DNA of 64,000 nucleotides. Source: Acanthaster planci (lineage: Eukaryota; Echinodermata; Asteroidea; Valvatida; Acanthasteridae). Below the pieces are notes generated by a model, which worked only from the letters and a program-made list of their open reading frames with translations, did no database searches and was not told the origin of the DNA. This document shows, piece by piece, positions 47,969 to 59,700 of the stretch; the stretch's first letter is position 1, and every line of letters starts with the position of its first letter. Where the stretch lies: NCBI RefSeq assembly GCF_001949145.1, contig NW_019091547.1, positions 311,945 to 375,944 on the forward strand. The letters run 5' to 3'. The position numbers and the translations under genes were made by a program.

Positions 47969-49480
47969 TACATCACATTGAGGGTAGTAGGCATTTCAAC
48001 TTTCTTAAATGCTTGACTAGGAGAACAGTGAATTTGTTGTACAAAGGAGTCACAGTTTTTAAAATTAACAAAAACACCTGTTGAAAGAATTGGATTGATT
48101 AATTTACATAAGTGTTCAACTATTTTGCTGTGTGATGTCAGCTGGAGGGTAAATAATGTTTTGGGAGTTAAGTTGCATGTGATAGTTTGGTATTTACTGA
48201 GGGGGGATACTTAAATCCACACTGTCCCATAACTGGAGATCTGGGTAATTCCGGATTCAATCCAAGTGGTCAGCTTAGTGTATTTTGCTGAAAAGGTCTA
48301 GTGTGAAAACTGTATTTCATTTAAAATGACACTGAGCCATTCTTGGGCAGTTTCTTTTGAAAGATAAATAATGGTGAATTTGTCCAATACTTTACAGTAT
48401 ATTGCATTACTCAGGAGGAGCTATTGTGCTGTGTTGGTAAATTCAAAGAAATGGCTGCATCAGGTTTTTTCTTTCCACTCCAGTTGATGAAATGTTTACA
48501 TCAGAACTGTTGAATTACTTCACAGAGTATCAAAAATTGTTTGACAATTTAGGATTTCCTGTTGTGGGATTGTTTTCAAAAACAGTTCCTGCAAGAAACT
48601 TACGATTTTTCTCTTTCCTTAAAAGAATTGGTAAGATTAAAGAAATTTGAAAGTTTACAAGCCTAGCATGTAGAAAATAAACAAAACTTGACAATAGTAA
48701 ATTCTGATCAGCATGTGCGGATTTTGTTACAAGGTAGTCAGTGTGTCTTTGCGTGTGAGTTACTGGGATGAAAAAAAGGGCACGCCTGGTCTTCAGCCAG
48801 GATTTATGCTTGGGGAATGAAATAAGATGGCATATGTGAGAAAAATCATTTTGTATCTATTTGCCAGACCAATTTTCTTGAAACTGAATGAATTAGACGG
48901 GGTCTCTGAATGGTTACACAGTTCTATGCTCACCTATTGAATAGTAAACTATGGAACTTAAATCTATAAAATGATATCAAGATGATTAAAAATTGTAATT
49001 TGAACGGAACCACCGATTGTCTTTGCGTTAACTCATTGAGAACACTTACTGAGATTTGGTCTAGTATCTTCTTACTCTTCTGTTTACATCAAAATTTGTA
49101 AAAGAGAAACTTTGAGGTTAAGAGAAACTTTGAGGTATAGGATAAGCTTTGAGGTAAAAGTCGTTCTAAATCTTTACTTTTCACGTGTTTTTAATTATTG
49201 ATAATTAATTGACATACATGTACATTGCCCAGTATTATTGTATGGAACTTGTGTATGGTGCCGAAGCCCGCCTGGAAAGAGCGGCATGAATAATGCATGT
49301 TGACCTGTATTTTTTTTAATGAAACACAACGATTGAAACCCTGAGCCTTCCTCAGATTTTTGAATGTAAATGTGGATGTGGCGCCAGACTACTTTTTCTT
49401 CGCATATTCTTCGTGGCCGAATCATTGGCTACAGCTGGCTATGACACACAGACCTACGGAAACTGACTTAAGCTGGTAGC
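47969..49480. other. ATP5PB 3' flank
   Basis: Probably begins with the 3' UTR; an AATAAA occurs near 48676. A degenerate triplet of AAACTTTGAGGT occurs at 49102-49157. No gene was recognised. Confidence 0.4.
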
Positions 49481-49831
49481 CAGTGGCTTCAATAGAGGAA
49501 TGTGTTAGTTCGAGTCGTAGCCGTAATTTACGGTCGCATTACGCAGACGATTTTTTCAGGACGAGGTAAGTGTCTCGTTTTCAGATATTTTACCTCAAAT
49601 TACTGCCGCGTACCGCCAAACTTTTGTGCTGCAGCTGTTCGTAGCCACATTTACCATGTGTGCAGTTGAAAAAGCTTCAGTTAACATTATTTATATTTTC
49701 ATGTTAATCAACAGTAAGACGGATATTTATTGTTTAAAAAGAGCAGGCTAACATTTGGGTTAGGCTTTTTCAGAACTGAAAATGGCAGGCGTGGATAATC
49801 AAACTTCAGGTAAAAATTGACGTGTTCTTGG
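49481..49831 (+). promoter_or_regulatory. Possible 5' region or leader exon of CARF
   Basis: A stretch with several CG dinucleotides contains a strong donor (GACGAG/GTAAGTG at about 49566). Further on, an ATG with a good context (AAAATGGCAGG, 49781) is followed by nine codons and a donor (CAG/GTAAAA). That ATG does not join in frame to the CARF exon at 53794, so if transcribed it would be leader sequence with a short upstream frame. The link to CARF is inferred from position only. Confidence 0.3.
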
Positions 49832-50100
49832 TGGTTACCGCTTAGATTGTGGTTACACGTCCCACTGGTATTTCATGTAGGCCTAGGCCTATTTCTCCGC
49901 TATGTCCACAAAATATGCTGAAACTGTGGAAGTGGAAATTGGTCACGTTCACTGACCTCATTATCCTACAGTGTAGGCCCTAATTTTAGAAAAAAAAAGT
50001 TTTCAAGAAAAAATGACAGCAGGAGTGGGCCCAAATAAAAAATACATCATTCATACTAATTACTAGGCCAACATCATGCATGATCTAACAGTTTACAGCC

Positions 50101-51160
50101 CGATTTCCATGTCGCCCCTAACCACTTCGCCACATTGCCCCATCTCCACTTCGCCCCATCTCCACATTGCCCCATCTCCACTTCGCCCCATCTCCACATT
50201 GCCCCATCTCCACTTCGCCCCATCTCCACNNNNNNNNNNNNNNNNNNNNNNNNNNNNNNNNNNNNNNNNNTTCGCCCCATCCCCACATCGCCCCATTTCC
50301 ACATCGCCCCATCCCACTTCGCCCCATCTCCACTTCGCCCCCATCCCCACTTTGCCCCATTTCCGCTTTGCCGTCCGTTTTGAGTGTGTTACAGGCTGCT
50401 TAAATGGTTGAGGAGTTCCACAAACGACATGTGGCCTACCGGTAGTTCTTATAGAAAACTCTACAGCATTAAATTAATGTCCACTCTGTTGTCCATTACC
50501 GTGAATTAATGCATATGGTTGGACTAGCATCCGGGTTATTTCTCATCTTCTTCAACATGTTCAAGTTTATTTTAAAGTGACACACAATTCTGTTCACATC
50601 ATTCTAGTAATTGTCGGTGCATCCAGACAGCTGTACCCGGGCGATCGGATAAAGCTCGGCACGCAGGAAATTTTGTGGAAACATGCTCGCTTCCAGTACG
50701 AGCAAAACAACCTACAATTAAACTGATGAAATAGATAAATACACGCATAGACAAGATACTAAGAATTAACTTGAAGACATCTTGCAAACATCGATTTTTT
50801 ATGTGTGACGGATCACGTGCATGAATGGTCATCGCGGCATGAATAGACTGGTCGCCACTCTACATCACGCATTCTCTTTACACGGGTGCGGCGCAAAACA
50901 CAAAAAATTTGGGTCCGGCGGTCGGGAAATCAGAATCATTGTTTAAGCCTTTGAAAGTTGGATTATCCGATTGTTATTTGGGTACTCAAATTTTGATGTT
51001 TTTACTTGTTGCATCTTGGCCTATGCCTGTGTTACTAAAGAACAGAATGAACGATAATCAATGGGGCGAAGTGGTAATGGGGTGAAGTGGAAATGGGGCA
51101 AATGGAAATGGGGCAAGGTGGTTAGGGGCAAAGTGGAAATGGGGCGAAGTGACCGACACC
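50101..51160. mobile_element. Element with a CTTCGCCCCATCTCCA minisatellite and its inverted copy
   Basis: From 50113 to 50370 the plus strand repeats CTTCGCCCCATCTCCA-type units of 16 bases, interrupted by a 41-base gap. At 51061-51155 the inverse units (GGGGCGAAGTGGAAAT) occur. Both arrays include a TAACCAC/GTGGTTA unit near the outer end, so the arrays act as imperfect terminal inverted repeats of about 1 kb of DNA. The frames that run through the arrays are artefacts. Confidence 0.6.
50230..50270. other. Assembly gap (41 N) inside the minisatellite
   Basis: The gap falls within the 16-base repeat array, so the true copy number is unknown. Confidence 0.99.
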
Positions 51161-53769
51161 CAATCTAACGTTACATGATATTTATTGATAAGAAGCAGCA
51201 GTAGGCCTAGGCCATGTTACATAGGCCATACTGTACCAGGCTTAGTTTTAAAGTTATAGACCTAGGATTTCCACTTTCATTTTTCAAAAATGTTTTGAAA
51301 AGAGTTCCATGTACGTGTACGGACGCCACTTGCATGACTTGACACCCCATGCACAAACCCTATGAGTACAGTATGAGACTGGTCTGAAAAAAAAAGTTTT
51401 CTAAGCAGATTAACTGTGCGTGCCCTGGCCGTCACTAGAAGACGACTTTGAACAAGTGCAGACCAAAGTACGTAGTTTCTCAGCTAGTTAATTACAATTA
51501 ACTCTTCAACAACTAGCGGCTTTCCCTTCCAATCCTTGTGGAAATGATGGCCAATTGTCACTCTCCAACATAAAAACCCCACTGTTTTATCAAGTTGACG
51601 TTCGAAAATTTCAAATGGCAACTGCTTAGTGTTAGGTAGGTTTTGTGCACAAAATATTGGGAGCCAAGGACGATGTACGGTACGGCCGAATGTGCAGTAT
51701 AGTGGTGTTCGGTATAGCGGCGTTCCACTATACATACATGTAGTTACCATGATTACTCCATTTATGGAGCTACATGTAGGCCTATAGCACTATGCTCCAT
51801 TCTAAAAATCTGGGGTCCAACATGTGACTTTTTCTGTCCCTGTTACACCTGAACCAACTTGTGTAATATGCCAAGGGATAGGCGTATAAATCCGTCATGT
51901 TCATCATGTCCAAGGTCTATTGTTGATGTACCCTATCATGGTGTGCTCCCTAACCTAGTGCACTTTCATTGTTTACTTTGTGTCTTAACGGAGCATTCAG
52001 GTAGGGCCTAGTGAAACTGCATTAAGCTCCTCATTCTGATTCATAAATGTCAATTTTATGTACCTGCTGCAAAGTTTGGATGAAATTTTATTTTTGCCCG
52101 ATTTTCCATTTTTGTTGTTCTGACGTGAAAAATGAACTCTTAATAAATGTGCCAAAAATAGGAAAATAATTTTCTGACAAACTTGTGGATGGGTATTTGA
52201 GTGGAAGTTCTGAAGCTTTACAAAACTTCAAGTGATTTTTGTTAATGTTTATGTGGGATTTTCTGAGATTTTTTTAAGTGCACCACGTTAGGGAAAACTC
52301 AGCTGAATTCAAGCCAAATTTCTGAATGCCAAAAGTTTTGGATTTGGAACAAAATTCATGACCTTCGTTAACAAAGATTTAACACCTGTGTACCATGAAC
52401 GCAGTACCTGTAGAACCAATGAGTTAAGTCTTGAAGAAAGAGGCTTGGCAGTGCTGTGTGGGGGAAAGTCAGGTGGATGTCGAAGTGCTCCATGTAAATA
52501 TCATTGAAATTGACTTCACAGTATTTTTAACAGGTAATTTGCATTACTTTTCTAAATTAGGAAATGAAGGAATGTGTTCGGAACTTAAAATCATATGCCA
52601 GATGGGAAAATTTGACCCCATTTTAATGGAATGACCCACAATGCAGATGAATCATTCCCATGACAGTGACATGTAGCCTATTCTTATAACTCAAAGACAA
52701 AAAATTGAGAAAAAAATCGTAGGCCTAACGTTAGGCCCATATTCAAATGTTACTCTGCTTGTTGAAGTTGCAATTCAAGTTAATATGTACATGTACTTAA
52801 ACTTGTTTTGTACGCATACATGTAGCATTACCAACACTGCAACTGAATATGCAGTCGGGGGGGGGCACATAAATTTTACCATGACAAATCTTTGTCCAGT
52901 TCTAGTCATTCATCATTGTGAATTTGCATACATGGGCGGAATTTGTACGTTGACTTAAGATTTCCCTTTGAAACAATCCTGTAGAGTCATGAGCCATGAA
53001 AGGAAAATGAGATATCCTGCAATTTGATGTAAGATTCAATAAAACTCTTGAATATGATCAGTTAACCCAGGACTGGACCGCAACTGGAATGCAGAGTAAT
53101 GTAGTGTTTGTGTCCTGTTTCAGCCTCATAGCATATTGGACACAGACACACTACATTATTCCGTGTTCCGTGAGTGTGAATGAGACAACAGATTTATCTT
53201 CAAGCAAATTTGACGCACAGTAAAGATGTTACAGGGGCCTGCGTGTGCAAACGTGCCACCTTTGAATTTACTATAAAATTTGCAGCTTTGCATTTTGTTT
53301 TTTAGCCTGAAAGTAGCGAAACACATTGAGTTAGAATAGGTTTGAATAGTGCATTTCACAGGGTTTGATATAAAGTGTACATTACAGTTACACCACCCTG
53401 TTTTATGCCACGGATTGACCAATCAGAATTGATGATTCAAGTTTGCTTGAAGATAAAGGATGTTTTTGCAATCTTTTTTGGGTAAAAGGATTGATGATGG
53501 CCTGCGGAGTCAAAAGTCAAACTCACAATCTGGTGTTGGGAGCCACTGGCCCTAACCACTTGCCATCCGAACTCCCACATTTTGAAACTCTAGCCTGGGT
53601 TGGAGGCCCATCTTCGTTATTTATAGTATTTACATTATTAGTAATGTAGTGGACATGAGGGAGTCCACTGGGGCTACCTTGAAATCGTGCTCTTCCTGAG
53701 GGAACAAGTTATCAGAGTTTACCTACCACACAGCAGAGTTTACCTTATTGCACCAAAAATTGATTGCAG
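51161..53769. other. Intergenic between ATP5PB and CARF; no gene seen
   Basis: Near 51690-51735 is a short TATAGTGGTGTTCGG / TATAGCGGCGTTCCAC duplication resembling transposon ends. A hairpin lies at 53097-53158. A run of ten or more G is at 52857-52866. No coding exon was recognised. Confidence 0.4.
53097..53158. repeat. Hairpin with about 20-base stem
   Basis: AATGTAGTGTTTGTGTCC (53098-53115) pairs with GGACACAGACACACTACATT (53138-53157) with small bulges around a 22-base loop. It lies about 640 bases upstream of the CARF coding start. Size and shape are hairpin-RNA-like, but expression cannot be judged. Confidence 0.5.
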
Positions 53770-53793
53770 ATAACAATACTATGTTCAGTCACC

Positions 53794-56700
53794 ATGGAAA
53801 CCGATGGGGTGCAGATGCTCTGTGTGAACGTCACAAAACAGGCAGAGGAAGATGAACAAGCGCATGGTGTCTCGGGCGATGAACAAGTGAGCCTTGTAGT
53901 CAGTGAGACTGGGACTGATGTGGATTCTATGGTCGGGGCTGCAGTTGAAGAAGACACTTCACAGGAAGGCACCTCAGATGATACTCTGGCCAAGGATGAG
54001 TCCTCGGCATCAGATGGTTGCCATGGTGATGGGCAACATGAGTTGGATGAATGTGCAGCCAAGCAGTGTGACTCTGTCAGTGACAAGGTAACCACATGTG
54101 ACAGCTGGAGACAGAAGATTTTTGTTAGCAACTTGTATCTTTTGTGTGTCCAAACTGTTATACTGTTGCAGTCTTTGTTGATGAGAAATAGTTCAACATG
54201 ACTGGTATGGATATTCATTTGTTTTCAGCCAGTGGTGCCCCTAGAGATTGTCAAGAGTCCTTGGGCCCCTGAGGCCGAGGTGATTGAGATAGCTTTAAAC
54301 AGTGATGTTGGCAATAAGCTGAGCTCAGTCTTTCACATTGTCATCGATCAGCCTATTCCAGCTACTCGAGCAAGAAATCATGGTAAATACCTTTAATGTC
54401 CTTTTTTTTTTTTACTGTTGGCTGGATATCAGTTGTCACTTAATACGGAACCTGATATAATCAGAATTTGGGGAATTGACTCAGTAAGTTTGAACAGTAA
54501 TGCAAGATCATTCCCTTGTACCATTCATTAGAGTGGTCCTACCCTATGGCTGAGTGTTTGCATGGTACATGTAAGTCTCTGACTTAAGGTTTTCATTTGC
54601 AAGTGGCCATAGCCAGTGCTAAGGTTGGTTTATTTCACTGAATATCTTTAAAAGTCTTTAATGAATGTGTAAAGACTTTTTTAGTGCAGACCTCTGAGAA
54701 ACTCGGTTCTTGATGAGTAGCTGTCAAAATTACAAAAGGATATACAGAGCTACATGTAGCTTTCACAATCTATCGAACCTTTCGAAGGTCTTTGGATATG
54801 TCAAGTTCTGTGAGATTGTAATCATCCTCTCCCTCATGTTCAGGTTCTGAAATAACACCTTCCAGCCCCCAAGCTTCGATAGATGGCACTGTCTCCACCG
54901 ATTCCTTATCTGGCCAGGCTGTTGCCTCCCAAACCCCCAGCAGGGCTGTTGGATGTCTGCCCCAGCCAGAGCTGCGAGAGTTCCCACCGAACTGCCCAAC
55001 ATGGGCAACTCGTCTAAAAGACTGTCAGGTAAGTTGGTCTGGGAGCATGATGACTCTCACACAGTGCCAGGAACCAGTGTGTTGAATCGAAAAGACTCTT
55101 TGATATCCAAAATTAAAGTCAAAATGTTTTTGTTTTCTTTTGAGTTCACGTTTTCTGTTGTTTGCTGTTGGAGTAGGTTCAATACACTATTTGAAGGTGT
55201 GGCTTATTCAGATTCTACATGTACATGTTTGCAAATTGTGCATGTAACTGCTTATGTTTTTAATCATTGTTGGTTTATTTATTCACACAAACATTTGAAT
55301 AAAACGGTCCTATATATATGTATATAACATCCATTAATTTCACTCAAGAAGCAGAGGTCAATGTATTTGCATTAATCAACAATTCTGATGGTACCACATT
55401 TCGTTTAAGAAATGAAATATTCGTATTTTTACCTATAGAAGGTTTAGGCTACATATAATTGTCCAAACACCATTTTGATAAGCTTTGTACATGTACATGT
55501 GATTGCAACTGTAGTTGCTCCCCATATTTAATAATTTCACCAACTGTAAGATCATTTACGTACTTCCATGTCCTGCTGCCATTAACCCTAAGATCATTGA
55601 CAAGAATCGGAAATAAAATGGGACGTAATTTTATTCCCTGTTGCAACCCACATGTCACTTCATGAAGAGAAGACAAATGGCCATTTAGTTTAATATTTTG
55701 AGTGCGTTTTAGCGGAAAGCTGCAGATAATGGGAACAATTGACGGTCTGACTCCAAGATCAAGAAGCCAATTAAGAATACATAATGTTTAGAACCTTCAT
55801 GAATCCTCCAAAACCTAGAAAAATTGTGTACTTTAAATAAGAAAGCAAATTAAATGCTCAGCTCTCTGTAATTCCAAATAGCATGAAGTTCCTTTTGAAA
55901 TAACTGTGGCCATGAACTGCACATCCCTCAATCCTGGAAAATTTTCCAAAATATGCTGGTAGATTGTTATCAGTCTTGGTGGTTTAGGGTTTGTGTCAGT
56001 TGGATCATGCATGATTTTTTCATAGAAGAAAATGATGTTTTGATACATGAAGTGAAATCTGGCATTCTCCTCAGGAAATTGGCAACTCCTACCGGGGCTA
56101 CGTTGACAATGAGGTAGAGCTTGACCTTTTGCTCGTCTACCACAGGCAGCAGACAGGGACAACATGGGGTACCAGACAGTCACCCAGCTCAAGTCGGGAG
56201 TCCAAGCGACTGATGTGGAAGTCAAACTATGTGCCTTACGACGGGATACCGTTCCTCAATTTGGGTGAGTTGTTGCAGTGGACTGCACTGTAGATGTCAA
56301 ATCCATAGGCTGAGCGAAGAACAGGCAAAAGCCCTCTTTTTATGATTATTTACTTTATGCAGTGTTCCTTTATGCGGGAGAGGAATTATGGAAAAAAAGA
56401 ATGTGTTGCTTATGAAACAAAGTGCAGAGAGAAGACAGGTACAAGACGCTTTGAGCGGGATCATACTGCCATCAAATTTCAGAGCAAAGTGTATTTGTTG
56501 GGGTAGCCTGCATGCATTGTAACGGAACTGAAGGTGTTGATGTCTCGTAATTCACTTTCAAATGAAGTATGAGCCAGACCTCCCAACCCTCTTGATTTTG
56601 GCCGCTTTCTGCTTTTTTCTTGTTTTGCTTTAAAATTTCCACCAAGTCGTAATTTTGACACCCCTGGGTATTACCAGAAACTGTCCATGTAATCATGGAC

Positions 56701-59700
56701 ATGGTACATGGTCCAAGCGTGCACTGTAATACGACTTATCCGACTTAGGCAAACAGTCAGTGCAGTGCACGTTGCGCACACCACACCTGTGGCAGTGCCC
56801 TCTTTTGAAGCGTACCAGCCACGAGATAAAAGTGATCATGGACGTGATACCAAGATTCTTCATGGAGAAAAATGCCCTCTATCGACAAGTTACATTGTAA
56901 CTAACACTGTATGCGTCATGACGCCCGGTTTTGCTAGGAATCATAGCTAAGAACGTTTTGAAACCAAGAGTAAGCACTGCTGTGAAATCGACCACTATCA
57001 TGTTAAGTGTGCAAACACCACGCGATGACCTTTTAGCTGGATTTTGCACTGAATTGGAGCTGAATTCCGCGGTGAATTAACACATTTAGGAAATGAAAAA
57101 TTAATTGCGGACCATTTCAGATGGTTACTCTTTTGGAAATCAAAATTTTATGGAATCAGTGAGTATGTGCAGTACTGTATGGTACATCATCACAGACGTG
57201 GACTCAACTCTTGTACAATGCAGCACATTGCTTTCCTTTTCATGGTAAGCTGACATGGTGGATGCTGACACCACTGCCCAAATATGGTGTTACTGAACAT
57301 GTGAAATACATTCAGTGTCCATTTTGAATATGGTCGCATGTTCAATAGGCTATATTCCCATGACGTCATGTACAATTGTACCTCATTTGAAAGTGTTGCA
57401 GTGATGCAAATTTCCGGAATGTCTGTATAAGCCATTATTTCCTGACTCACGTTATGTACAATATTCTGAATTTTCATGAAAAATTCTGAATTTTTGGGAG
57501 GATTCTGAATTTTTGATAGCTAATGTTAGGAGGTCTATATGATCCAGCCCTTTGACAAAGTTGTGATATCATGTACAGGAAGAGAAAATCTCCATATTTT
57601 GACCCAAGTTGGTTTTGAACACAAACTCTTTTAAAGTGTGGTAGTACCACTGATTCCTCACTTCCGTATGGTGGTTTCAGGAAGTCGAGCAATCGTCATG
57701 GAGTGCCAGTATGGCCCGCGACGAAAAGGAGGCCCTCACAAGAGACCCGACAATCCCAAGAAGGCTAGTAAGGAGGCCTGCACGTGCCCCGCAAGGTTAC
57801 ACAGTTGACAGTCTTTGATAGCCCTTGTAATAGTCTCCCAAAGGATGGTGGATGCATCAGATTGAATACTTTTATGCAGCAATGTACTTCTCAATTCTAT
57901 ATTTGCCTCATTCTTTTGGGGTTCAACATAATTTGTTTTACAACTTTGTACTCTTCTCCAATGTATGAAAATGTTACTAACATCATTTTGGGGTTACATG
58001 TACTGACAAGTTCAATTTTTAAACATACAGTAAACCTCGGATAAGTCAGATCCATTTAAGTCGGATTTTGGTTTACTTCGGATAAAATCGCTTGGAACAT
58101 TTGATTTCTCAAAAATTCTGTGCCTAAGTTGGATCGGGAAAGCCGGGTTTTCGCTTTTCTCGAACAACCTGGAACATTTGTTAAAACACTGTGCGTTAGT
58201 TGCTTCTCAAGTCGGATTGACAAAAAAAAGATTTTTGCACATCTAGTCATTCCAGTAAACACAGGTATTTGGGGAATTTTCCTTATTTTCCTGTCCAAAT
58301 CTATCATTTTGGCGCCGGTCTCACTATTTTTTGATTTCCGGCTGGAAAAAAGTCTACACTTATGTATATGTGCCCACATGATCACAGACTGCATTTTTTA
58401 TTGGATAAAATGGCTGGGCTATATACAGCTATTGAAGTACACATTACCACGCACACTGCGATGTCATCACTCAAGGTACAAATTTGTGTGTTACGATCAG
58501 TGAAATGTGTGAGTTTCTTTTGTACATTGTATGTAGTGTGGAAATGAAAGGATGTCTGACGTTAGAAACATCACGGTATTTATTTCATATTTTTTGTGGG
58601 CTGTGGCCATTATATGGATGGCGATCAGTGACTGTGTAATGCATTTTGTCTTCTTCATTTTAAGTCGGATTTTCGCCAAGTCAGATAGAATCGGGCGGTC
58701 CCATTGGATCTGACTTTTTCGAGGTTTACTCGATATACTGGTAGCAGAGAGTACTGTTTCTGTGATGTCTATCTGGTCGGACACTGCAGAATTCATAGAT
58801 TTTTCTGTTCAAATTATAACCCCGCATTTTCTCACCTGAGACATTTCTGAGCAAGAGTTGTTCATTGGATGAATGTCATGTGTTCAAGCATCAGTGAATC
58901 TCCCCAAATGAATTTTTCAGCATTTTGTGTGTACAGATCAATGCAACAGTGAGAATTTCTGCCTCAGACAATGTTGCAGTTTTGCTCACTAATATTGAAA
59001 CTCGGATTAGCAGAAAACCAATAAGGCACCAAGATATCTTTTAAATAAAACAGAAGAGAAGAAAATAGAACAGAACAAAATAGTCAGGCCGTGACAAATT
59101 CCCTGTGCGATAGCCCGGGGCAATCAAATTTTCATTCGGGCAATTAAAATTCTGACTAGCTGTGCCTGTTTGGGCAAGTCTAGAAAAGCTTACCTGCATT
59201 AGTAAACAAGTTGTTTATGTGCTAAAGCTTAACTTTGAACATCAATTATAATTCCAGTATGATAAATAATAACTAAAATGTTTCAGTCATGTTTCAGTCA
59301 TACGTGCCAACTTACCCTACATTGCCCCATGCATTAACATTCCAAGTGGTGTAGTTGTCCTCGACGTTGATAAACACCATTTTCTCTCAGCTGATTGGGG
59401 TTTCCAATGCACGTTCTGAAAGAGCATACGCTATTGGCTGAAAGTGCCGCATTTCATTTTTCAGAAATTTTGTAAACCAATCAAAATTCAGTTAATAGAT
59501 TGGGTAATGGGGTTGTCATGCCATGTCAGTTATTCGTGGGATCGTAATTATTTGGATGTAAAATAATTTGCAGTAAATGTAAGTTTTTTCGCCTGTATTA
59601 AGCAATCAACAGTCTACAATAAAATCACCATCCTACAGTGCATAAAAGTATTATAAACTCAATTATAATACTAGGACGTCAGATTCCTTATCCAAGTTGC

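Noticed and set aside
50074-50411. Open frames on both strands across 50.1-50.4 kb
   Set aside because: Products of the 16-base tandem repeat and the N gap; not genes.
58120-58503. 127-codon frame inside the pogo-like element
   Set aside because: No transposase or DNA-binding motif seen; likely a chance frame.
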